Source: Candidatus Sumerlaeota bacterium (lineage in GTDB: Bacteria; Sumerlaeota; Sumerlaeia; JAFGJS01). From it: a stretch of 64,000 bases of DNA. The DNA lies in NCBI GenBank assembly GCA_016928995.1, contig JAFGJS010000025.1, positions 1-64,000 on the forward strand, given 5' to 3'. Under the pieces are notes generated by a model. It was given only the letters and a program-made list of their open reading frames with translations, was not told where the DNA came from and did not search any database. Both the position numbers and the translations under genes were made by a program. How positions within the stretch are numbered: position 1 is the stretch's first letter; every line of letters begins with the position of its first letter. This document shows, one piece after another, positions 16,162 to 23,326 of the stretch.

Positions 16162-16182
16162 TCCAAATCCATGCTCAATCGC

Positions 16183-16758
16183 TCAATTTTGAGCTTGCGC
16201 CATGGCATGCCGGACGACGTCCAGATCAATCGCCGTTGCGTAAATTTCATCGCATCCAGCCAGACGCAATCGCGAAACCTGACGCTCTCCGCCAAACGGC
16301 GCGAACGCGATCAAGCGTAGTTTTTTCGAAGCGAGATTCTCGCGAATCAACCGGATCAACTCGACGGCTTCAGCCAGCACCGCGTTGTTGCTGAGCTCCA
16401 GCACAATGCACTGATACTGATGCCGCCCTAAACGAAGGCCGACCTCAAGCATGTTATCCGCATGATCCAGCACCAGACCGTTGGTGCTTTGCGCGTTCAA
16501 ACTGCGCGCATCCAGCAGACTCTTGAATGGAATGCCGATAATCAAAACACGCGTGCGGAACTGACGATAAAGATCCTCAGGCAACGGCATGCTGTGCGCC
16601 ACCAGAAATTCAAGCAAGTCTTCCGGAGCCACGCGACGGTGACCGCCAGGCGTTCTATGCGCCGGAATTTGCCCATGCTCGATCCAATACGCCACGGTCG
16701 CCGGTTGGACATCGCAAATTTTCGCAATGTCAAAAGTCGTATAATGTTTTCTACTCAT
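16183..16758 (-). CDS. MerR/excisionase-type DNA-binding regulator
   Basis: A 191-residue protein. Residues 4-55 form a MerR-like winged HTH of the excisionase type (YTTFDIAKICDVQPATVAYW, then HGQIPAHRTPGGHRRVAPED). The C-terminal 115 residues have alternating strands and helices (VLIIGIP, CIVLEL, LIAFAPFGGE, GCDEIYA), suggestive of a receiver-like or cobalamin-domain-like Rossmann fold, but without obvious phosphorylation or B12-binding residues. It is probably a one-component regulator; the signal is unknown. ATG 16758 starts at MSRKHYTTFD with AGGAC close upstream; the frame extends to 16815. It diverges from the prsA/surA/pdxA cluster across 310 bp and ends next to the orphan promoter. 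Confidence 0.78.
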   Translation of the reverse strand: MSRKHYTTFDIAKICDVQPATVAYWIEHGQIPAHRTPGGHRRVAPEDLLEFLVAHSMPLPEDLYRQFRTRVLIIGIPFKSLLDARSLNAQSTNGLVLDHADNMLEVGLRLGRHQYQCIVLELSNNAVLAEAVELIRLIRENLASKKLRLIAFAPFGGERQVSRLRLAGCDEIYATAIDLDVVRHAMAQAQN

Positions 16759-17069
16759 CAGTCCTGCGCTTTCGCCGCATGGCGGCTGCAAGATCGATTT
16801 GCATCCTGCTAGCATCGGATTGTATAATCACTTATCATTTATATCGTCCGGCAAGCCGGTAAGCTTGAGAACTGATATTGCATGCAAGAGATTGTTTTTT
16901 CATTATATGCGCCGGATCGGTCCCGGAAAAAGCCAGATCCCCCCCTTAAAATCACCATTCGCGTATGGTTGTTGACAATTTACCTGCGACAGCAATATGT
17001 ATTATTGCATGCAACTGTTGAAGCCATTGATCTATCCGTTTAAAATGCGCTGATTCAGAAAGGGTTGCA

Positions 17070-18038
17070 ATGAATCTGAAGAACTGGACATGGACCGCGA
17101 TCATTGCGCTGATCGGCTCCGGCGCGCTCCACTGCGCGCGGAACGGCGCCACAGAGCCGCCTCCCGCTCATCCTCAATCCAGCGCGGCGGAACAAATGTT
17201 CGCCGCTGACAAAGCGACCGAGTCGCCCGGCATCACCAATCCCGAATCACGACAAACGAACACAACGCCGGACGAAGCGCCTGCCGGTCCGATCACCTCG
17301 CAAACCTTTCAATTCGAAGATCTAAATCTCAACGCGGGGATGTATGAATGGCTTTGGAAAGCCTACCAGGCCGACGCCGCGGCGAACGGGCGGACCGAAA
17401 CCGATCCGGCGGCTTTGCACGGCGACTTCGAACGATCCCTGGCGCTCGAATACCTGCTTGCACAATACGCGCGGCGCCAAAAACTGAATGAAGATCCCTG
17501 GTTTCGCGCCGAGATGTGGCGCCAGGAGAATCAATTGCTGCGTGTACTGGTGGAGCGCCGCATTCGCGAAAACGTGCATGTCAGCGCCGCCGAAATCCGC
17601 GCATATTATCAGGCCAACCCGGACAAATACACAGACCCGGAGCGGGTGCAGGTGCGTTTGATCCTGGTGGACACAGAGCAGGAAGCGCGCGCGGCGCTGC
17701 AGGATTTAACCGGCGGAGATGACTTCGCTGAACTGGCCCGCCGCTATTCGAAGCATCCCTCGCGCGACAAAGGCGGCGTGCTGCCTCCATTCACCCGAGG
17801 AACGTACTCGGACGCGATGGAGAGCGCGGTCTTCGCCGGCAAGGTGGGCGACCTGATCGGGCCGTTGCAGACAGAGCTCGGCTATCAAATCCTCGAAATC
17901 ACATCGCTGCAGGAAAAGCGCGTCATCCCCTTCAGCGACGTGGAATCCGCAATCCGCGAAGAGCTGCTTCAGCGCAAATACAACGAACAATATCAGGAAC
18001 TGCTGCGGCAGCTGAAGGCCGGCTCGGAATTTAATTGA
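17070..18038 (+). CDS. Parvulin-type peptidyl-prolyl isomerase, exported
   Basis: A 322-residue PrsA/SurA-type foldase. It has an N-terminal signal (WTWTAIIALIGSGALHC) with a lipobox-like ALHC, where His at -1 is unusual, so lipidation is uncertain. A Pro/Ser/Thr-rich linker follows. A parvulin (PPIC) domain spans about 195-290: VRLILVDTEQEARAAL, DDFAELARRYSKHPSRDKGG, LGYQILEITS. It should act in the periplasm on exported proteins. It is the first of three close genes (17 bases to the next start), and a TTGACA box at 16972 lies upstream with only a poor -10. Confidence 0.87.
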   Translation: MNLKNWTWTAIIALIGSGALHCARNGATEPPPAHPQSSAAEQMFAADKATESPGITNPESRQTNTTPDEAPAGPITSQTFQFEDLNLNAGMYEWLWKAYQADAAANGRTETDPAALHGDFERSLALEYLLAQYARRQKLNEDPWFRAEMWRQENQLLRVLVERRIRENVHVSAAEIRAYYQANPDKYTDPERVQVRLILVDTEQEARAALQDLTGGDDFAELARRYSKHPSRDKGGVLPPFTRGTYSDAMESAVFAGKVGDLIGPLQTELGYQILEITSLQEKRVIPFSDVESAIREELLQRKYNEQYQELLRQLKAGSEFN

Positions 18039-18055
18039 CGCTATCCCGGAGACGA

Positions 18056-19063
18056 ATGATGAAACCATCGGCGCTGACGCTTTGCGCCATCATATGCCTC
18101 GCGGCCTCATTCGGCGCGCCGCGCATCGCCCGCTGCGACGAACAAAGCCTCGATCGCACCGTGGCGCTCGTCAATTCCGAGCTGCTTTATCTCAGCGACG
18201 TGCGCCATGAAGCCATGCTGGCGCAAATGATGGATGCGGAAAAACGCGGCAATCCCGTGAATGCCCCTGAGGCCCTTCTCGCGCTGATCAACCGCAAATT
18301 GCTCGTGCAATACGCCAGTCAGCGAAACATGACGGTGGACAACGCCATTATAGTCCGCCGCGTCGAGGACTGGATCGCCGGACTGGCTCAAAGCGCCGGA
18401 GGCCGCGAGGCGTACCAGCGCCGCCTGGCCAAGGAAAACATCGACGAAGAGCAGGTCAAGCGCCTCATCTACCAACGCGAGAAAGAGCGCATGCTGGCCC
18501 AGCGCGCCGCCGCGTCGCGCGTGCAGCTCAACCAGGCGGACGTGCAAGCATTCATCAAGCAAGCCGAAGCGGAAGGCCGCTGCGTGGAACAGGCCGTGCT
18601 GGCCCATATCTGGCTCCCCTATCCTCCCGAAGCGACCGAGGAAGACCGCGCGGCAGTGCGCGAAAAGGCGCGTTCGATTTACCGCGAACTGGAAAACGGC
18701 GCGCCGTTTAACAGCCTCGTGCGCAGCTATTCCCAAGACGCCGCGACCCGAGCGCAAGACGGCTATCTCGGCGCGATAGACATCACGGCGCTGGACGCGA
18801 CGGTGGCTGAGGCGCTCAAAGACAAGGCGCCGGGGGAATTCACCGAACCTGTGATGCGCGAAAAAGGCTGCCAGTTATTGTTGCTGTTGCATCGCATCAC
18901 GCCGCGGGATTATCTATACCGCGAGCGTTTCGAGCAATTCAGCCAAGACCTGATCGAGGAATTGCGCAACGACGCCACGATTGAAATCCTTGATGAAGAG
19001 TTGAAGCGCGGCGTCGAAACATTGCGGCAAAAAAACGATTCGCCGGACGCCGCAAGCCGCTGA
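18056..19063 (+). CDS. SurA-like periplasmic chaperone
   Basis: A 335-residue exported protein. Its cleavable signal (TLCAIICLAASFGAPRIARC) is followed by a SurA N-terminal-like region (DRTVALVNSELLYLSDVRHEA, the usual start of SurA: no-longer-bound 'VNxxxIxxSD' pattern) and an NRKLLVQYA helix. A weak PPIC-like domain follows (AHIWLPYPPE, FNSLVRSYSQDAATRAQDG). SurA assists folding of outer-membrane proteins, so the gene hints at a diderm cell. ATG 18056 follows CCGGAGACGA at good spacing. It lies between the PrsA-like gene and pdxA, and surA-pdxA is also adjacent in Escherichia coli. Confidence 0.82.
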   Translation: MMKPSALTLCAIICLAASFGAPRIARCDEQSLDRTVALVNSELLYLSDVRHEAMLAQMMDAEKRGNPVNAPEALLALINRKLLVQYASQRNMTVDNAIIVRRVEDWIAGLAQSAGGREAYQRRLAKENIDEEQVKRLIYQREKERMLAQRAAASRVQLNQADVQAFIKQAEAEGRCVEQAVLAHIWLPYPPEATEEDRAAVREKARSIYRELENGAPFNSLVRSYSQDAATRAQDGYLGAIDITALDATVAEALKDKAPGEFTEPVMREKGCQLLLLLHRITPRDYLYRERFEQFSQDLIEELRNDATIEILDEELKRGVETLRQKNDSPDAASR

Positions 19064-19079
19064 TCATCTCCACCGGACA

Positions 19080-20126
19080 ATGCCATATCCTATGCTGACT
19101 GAAAACGCACATGCAACCAAACCGGAAAGCCGCCTGCGCATCGGCCTCACCATGGGCGATCCGAGCGGCGTGGGTCCGGAAATCATCGCCAAGGCGCTGG
19201 CTCAAATCAACCGCGGCAACATCGCTCCGGTCATCCTGGGGCTGGAAGGCTGCATGCGTGCGGCAGGCATGGATGCAAGTTCGCTTGAAGCGCTAAATTC
19301 AGCCGAAGACCTTGACGTGCTGCCGCTGGACAAGGCGGGTTTGCTGACGGCAGGCGATCCGACGCTGGCAAGCAAGATCGAAATTGGATGCGTATCAACG
19401 GCAGGTGGCGCCGCATCTCTGGCGGCGATTGAACTCGGCATCCGCCTCTGCCTCGCGGGCAAACTCGATGCGCTCTGCACTGCGCCGATCAATAAACACG
19501 CCATCAGCCTGGCCGGCAGCAAGTGGCCCGGACACACCGAAATGCTGCGCGACATGACCGGCGTCAGCCAGGTCGCCATGACGCTGGTCGGCGGCGGTCT
19601 GCGCACCGTGCCGCTGACCAACCATGCGCCATACGCCGAAACGCCGCGCCTGATCACGCACGAAGCCATCCTCGAAATGCTCGCATTGCTCGACCGCCAC
19701 GCGCGCCTGTTCGTCAAACGCCAACCGCGCATCGGCGTCGCCGGACTCAATCCGCATGCCGGCGACGGCGGCGTGCTGGGGCGTGAGGAAATCGACGTGA
19801 TCGAGCCTGCCGTCGTGGCCGCGCGTGAAAGCGGCATCGACGCGACAGGCCCGGTTTCCGGCGACGCGATCTTCCTGCAAATGCTGCACGGCCGTTTCGA
19901 CATCGTGCTCGCCATGTACCACGACCAGGCGCTGATCCCAGTCAAGACGCTCGATTTCGACGGCGGAGTGAACGTGACTCTGGGGCTGCCGTTCATCCGC
20001 ACCTCGCCAGACCACGGCACTGCGCATGACATCGCCGGCAAGGACATGGCGCGGCCGGAGAGCATGATCGCCGCCATTCAAATGGCCTGCGAACTCACTG
20101 AAGCCCAACGCACAATGAACCAGTAG
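19080..20126 (+). CDS. pdxA: 4-hydroxythreonine-4-phosphate dehydrogenase
   Basis: A 348-residue NAD-dependent enzyme of pyridoxal phosphate synthesis (DXP-dependent route), with metal-binding His residues. Family signatures are GLTMGDPSGVGPEII near the N-terminus, TAPINKHAISLAG, GHTEMLRD, GLNPHAGDGGVLGREE, GPVSGDAIF, AMYHDQALIPVK and FIRTSPDHGTAHDIAGK. The length is slightly over the usual 330 because of a short N-terminal tail; an internal ATG at 19092 is possible. It is 16 bases after the surA-like gene and so probably in the same operon. PdxB, PdxJ and other pathway genes were not seen in the window. Confidence 0.96.
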   Translation: MPYPMLTENAHATKPESRLRIGLTMGDPSGVGPEIIAKALAQINRGNIAPVILGLEGCMRAAGMDASSLEALNSAEDLDVLPLDKAGLLTAGDPTLASKIEIGCVSTAGGAASLAAIELGIRLCLAGKLDALCTAPINKHAISLAGSKWPGHTEMLRDMTGVSQVAMTLVGGGLRTVPLTNHAPYAETPRLITHEAILEMLALLDRHARLFVKRQPRIGVAGLNPHAGDGGVLGREEIDVIEPAVVAARESGIDATGPVSGDAIFLQMLHGRFDIVLAMYHDQALIPVKTLDFDGGVNVTLGLPFIRTSPDHGTAHDIAGKDMARPESMIAAIQMACELTEAQRTMNQ

Positions 20127-20271
20127 CGATTTTCTGATTTGAACGGCTCGCGAAAGGTTTTGCCACATCGCCCGACGAAATACTGTGGCCCGGCCATGAG
20201 GGATGGCTCGGATGCGGCAAGAACTTTAAAGAAACGCTATCATCACCACAATTGATCGAGGCGTAAAAAAC

Positions 20272-20631
20272 ATGAGGCGAATCATCAAAACCATCATGAG
20301 TTTCGCGTCGGCATTATGCCCATGTGCTTTGCTGTTCGCATGCGCATCGAATAATCATCGCGAATTCGATGAAAGCGCATTATGGATCGATGTCAGAACA
20401 GCGCAGGAGTTTGAATCCGGCCACATCGAAGGCGCGATCAATATTCCATATGATGTGATCGCCGAGAACATCGCCGGGGTGGCGCCGGATAAATCCGCGC
20501 CGATCAGGCTCTATTGCCGCTCAGGACGACGATCCGGCATCGCTCAAAAAACACTCGCCAAACTTGGATACACCGATCTCGTCAACGAAGGCGGCTATAA
20601 AGACGTTTTGGCAAGATATCAAAAGAAATAA
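20272..20631 (+). CDS. Rhodanese-domain lipoprotein
   Basis: A 119-residue protein with a lipoprotein signal (CALLFAC, Cys24) and one rhodanese domain. The domain shows LWIDVRTAQEFESGHIEGAINIPY and the active-site loop LYCRSGRRSG with catalytic Cys82. Single-domain exported rhodaneses of this PspE-like size transfer sulfane sulfur in the cell envelope; the physiological acceptor is unknown. GAGGCG precedes the ATG by 9 bases. It converges on nadC with a 12-base gap. Confidence 0.9.
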   Translation: MRRIIKTIMSFASALCPCALLFACASNNHREFDESALWIDVRTAQEFESGHIEGAINIPYDVIAENIAGVAPDKSAPIRLYCRSGRRSGIAQKTLAKLGYTDLVNEGGYKDVLARYQKK

Positions 20632-20643
20632 TTCGTTTACTGA

Positions 20644-21549
20644 TCAAATGCAGCGTTCGATCGCCTTAAGCTCCTTCAGGCTTTTTTGCCGCAGAGAGAA
20701 ATCCATCGCCGGAGCGGAATGCGTGATCGCGCCTACGGAAATGCGTGGAACGCCCAGCGTGGCGAGCTGCCTGATCCGGCGCGGTTCGATGCCGCCGCTG
20801 AGTTCCACGTCAATCCCGGACGGCACAAGCGCCAGCGCCTTGCGGACTTTCGGCAGAGACATGTTGTCCAGCATCACCACGTCGCATCCGCCTTCCACGG
20901 CGATGCGCACCTCATTCAGATTGCGCGTCTCCACGATCACGGGGATCTTTTTCTTCCGCCGCTTCAATCCGGCATGCACGGCGGCCAGCGCATGCTCCAG
21001 ACCGCCGGCAAAATCCGCATGATTGTTCTTGATCAGCACAGCGTCGAACAGGCCGTAGCGATGATTCACGCCGCCGCCTACGCGCACAGCGTAGCGCTCC
21101 AGCGTCCGCCAGCCAGGATTCGTTTTGCGCGTATCGAAAATCTTCACTGGGCTATCCGGACCGCCCGTCAATTCCACATATCGGCGCGTAAGCGTGGCCA
21201 CGCCGGAAAGCCGTTGCACGAAATTCAACAAAACACGCTCCACGGTCAGCAGCGAGCGCACGTCGCCGCGCAACGTCATCACCCAATCGCCTTCGCGCAC
21301 CGCCGTCCCGTCGGGCACAAGCGCCTTCAGCCGCAGCTTGGGATCGAAAATCCGCGTCAATTCGCGCGCCACGGGAAATCCGCAAAATACCCCATCCTCG
21401 CGCGCCAGCATCGCCGCGCCGCCGGGTTTGGGATGCACAATGGTCAACTGCGTTGTGATGTCGCCGGAGCCGATGTCCTCCCTCAACGCATCCTTTAATT
21501 GCCGCCGCAGGCTATCGTCGATTTTCAAGCGTGGAGTCATGGCATACAA
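20644..21549 (-). CDS. nadC: Nicotinate-nucleotide pyrophosphorylase (carboxylating)
   Basis: A 301-residue quinolinate phosphoribosyltransferase that makes nicotinate mononucleotide from quinolinate and PRPP in NAD synthesis. Signatures are REDIGSGDITTQ, NFVQRLSGVATLT, DTRKTNPGWRTLERYAVRVGGG, NHRYGLFDAVLIKNNH, VETRNLNE, DVVMLDNMS and VELSGGI. ATG 21549 is preceded by AGGA at 5 bases, and that AGGA lies inside a terminal inverted repeat. An ATG at 21540 is an alternative. NadB is far away (43604-45160) and NadA was not seen. It is divergent from rtcB. Confidence 0.95.
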   Translation of the reverse strand: MYAMTPRLKIDDSLRRQLKDALREDIGSGDITTQLTIVHPKPGGAAMLAREDGVFCGFPVARELTRIFDPKLRLKALVPDGTAVREGDWVMTLRGDVRSLLTVERVLLNFVQRLSGVATLTRRYVELTGGPDSPVKIFDTRKTNPGWRTLERYAVRVGGGVNHRYGLFDAVLIKNNHADFAGGLEHALAAVHAGLKRRKKKIPVIVETRNLNEVRIAVEGGCDVVMLDNMSLPKVRKALALVPSGIDVELSGGIEPRRIRQLATLGVPRISVGAITHSAPAMDFSLRQKSLKELKAIERCI

Positions 21550-21886
21550 ATCCTAAATCCGAAATTCTAAATCAGAAGCAAATTCTAAATCCGAATGCTC
21601 GAAATGCAATGGAAGATTTAATTGCTGTCAACGGTCGATTGTGCAAACATTTTTCCCTTCCATGCTTTTGAATTTAGAAGTATAAAGGTGGAAGAATTCA
21701 GTGTTCGGCTTTTCGAAAACGCAATCGTTGGACTTGTCTGACATGTCAGACAAGTCGGACTAGTCCGACACTTCCGACAAAACGATTCGATCCACCGGCC
21801 AATTAAGTCGGACTCATCACCTTTTTATCAATTTTAGAATTTAGAATTTGTTTCGGATTTCGGATTTCGGATTTAGCATTTAGGAT
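21547..21886. repeat. MITE-like unit with about 45-bp terminal inverted repeats
   Basis: The left end (about 21547-21596) carries AAATCCTAAATCCGAAATTC then CAAATTCTAAAT. The right end (21830-21886) reads the same blocks in inverted orientation (ATTTAGAATTTG, then CGGATTTCGGATTT, then ATTTAGGATTT). The centre holds a 26-bp perfect palindrome (21731-21756, core TTGTCTGACATGTCAGACAA) and GTCGGACTAGTCCGAC (21754-21769). Total about 340 bp with no gene. It fills the whole space between the divergent nadC and rtcB starts. Confidence 0.8.
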
Positions 21887-21892
21887 TTTTCA

Positions 21893-23305
21893 ATGAAAGC
21901 TCGCGAACTCATCAACCTCGGCGTCCCGCATGGTCCGCTGATCAAGACCGCCCTCGAATGCATCCGCGCGGCGGCGGAGTTCGGCATGAAAAAAGCCGCG
22001 ATCCGCAAAACCGTCCACGACCTTATTGACCGCCCTGAATCCTATCATAACGATGCGCTTTTCGCACCGTTCGCTCAAGCGCTGACCGAGGCGCGCAGCG
22101 ATCCAAGCGCACATTTTATGCCGCGTGAGGCGCCCGCGCCGCACCGCATCTGGGGCGAAGGGCTGGACGAGAACGCCTTGCAACAGTTGCGCAACGCATG
22201 CAGCCTGCCTGTGTCGGAGCGCGCGGCATTAATGCCCGACGCGCACGTCGGTTACGGCCTACCCATCGGCGGAGTGCTGGCCGTGCGCGGCGCGGTGATA
22301 CCGTATGCCGTGGGCGTGGACATCGCCTGCCGCATGAAACTGACCGTGCTTGACATCCCGCCCGCAACGCTGGATGAAGACAAAGGCCGGCAACGGCTGA
22401 CAAAAGCGCTAGAAACGGAAACGCGTTTTGGCATCGGCGCGTCGTTCAAGGGCGCCGAACGCCGCGAACATACGGTAATGGACGAGGATTGGAAAATCTC
22501 ACCAGTCACGCGCGACCTGAAGGACAAAGCCTGGTCGCAACTCGGCACAAGCGGCAGCGGCAATCATTTCGTAGAGTATGGCGTGCTGACGTTGGAGCAG
22601 CCCGACCTTGGGCTGGCGGCGGGAACGTATCTCGCGCTGCTCAGCCATAGCGGCAGCCGCGGCACAGGCGCCGAGGTCTGCTCGTACTATAGCAAACTGG
22701 CGATGCAGCTACACGCGGACCTGCCCAAGGAACTGCGCCACCTGGCCTGGCTCGAATTGAAAAGCGAAGCGGGCCAGGAGTACTGGCGGGCGATGAACCT
22801 GATGGGGCGCTACGCCGCGGCGAATCATGCGCTGATCCACCAGCGCATCGCGCGGCATCTGGGCGTCGATGTGCTGCTCGATGTGGAGAACCACCACAAC
22901 TTCGCCTGGGAGGAGCAGCATGACGGCGAACGGCTGATCGTGCATCGCAAAGGCGCCACTCCTGCGGGCAAGGGCGCGCTGGGCGTGATTCCCGGCAGCA
23001 TGGCCGATCCCGGCTTCATCGTACGCGGCAAAGGCGGCGAAGGATCGCTCGATTCCGCCTCGCACGGCGCGGGCCGCCAAATGAGCCGCAAACAGGCAAT
23101 GAACAGTTTCACCTGGAATGAGTTGAAAAAGCGGCTCAAGCAGCGCAATGTGACGTTGCTCACCGCCGGACTGGACGAAGCGCCGATGGCGTACAAGAAT
23201 ATCGAGGCCGTGATGTCGCAGCAAAGCGACCTGGTGGAGATCATCGCCCGCTTCGATCCGCGTCTGGTGAAGATGGCTCCGGCCGGCGAGCGGCCGGAGG
23301 ATTGA
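21893..23305 (+). CDS. rtcB: RNA-splicing ligase RtcB
   Basis: A 470-residue RNA ligase that joins 3'-phosphate or 2',3'-cyclic phosphate ends to 5'-OH ends using GTP and Mn2+, used in RNA repair. Family motifs are MPDAHVGYGLPIGGVLAV, GVDIACRMKL (metal-binding Asp and Cys), GSGNHFVE, LLSHSGSRGTG, NHHNFAWEE and the guanylated-His segment SHGAGRQMSR. Length matches the bacterial family. There are no archease or RtcA/RtcR genes beside it. The start ATG lies 7 bases after AGGA, which is part of the terminal inverted repeat of the MITE-like unit. Confidence 0.95.
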   Translation: MKARELINLGVPHGPLIKTALECIRAAAEFGMKKAAIRKTVHDLIDRPESYHNDALFAPFAQALTEARSDPSAHFMPREAPAPHRIWGEGLDENALQQLRNACSLPVSERAALMPDAHVGYGLPIGGVLAVRGAVIPYAVGVDIACRMKLTVLDIPPATLDEDKGRQRLTKALETETRFGIGASFKGAERREHTVMDEDWKISPVTRDLKDKAWSQLGTSGSGNHFVEYGVLTLEQPDLGLAAGTYLALLSHSGSRGTGAEVCSYYSKLAMQLHADLPKELRHLAWLELKSEAGQEYWRAMNLMGRYAAANHALIHQRIARHLGVDVLLDVENHHNFAWEEQHDGERLIVHRKGATPAGKGALGVIPGSMADPGFIVRGKGGEGSLDSASHGAGRQMSRKQAMNSFTWNELKKRLKQRNVTLLTAGLDEAPMAYKNIEAVMSQQSDLVEIIARFDPRLVKMAPAGERPED

Positions 23306-23326
23306 TCAGGAACGAGTGATCAGCTT

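Larger units (their letters stand above)
15632..16182. other. Gene-free region with dispersed repeat and an orphan promoter
   Basis: A 551-bp stretch. It holds one copy of a dispersed repeat (15731-15831), then a segment with several short hairpins, for example GCCTGACAGGC near 15950 and CCGGAGG...CCGG pairing across about 15930-15980. It also holds a near-consensus minus-strand promoter at 16133-16161. A 45-codon minus-strand frame (15983-16120) begins about ten bases after the predicted transcription start but has no ribosome binding site. I cannot match the structured part to a known RNA family. Confidence 0.5.
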
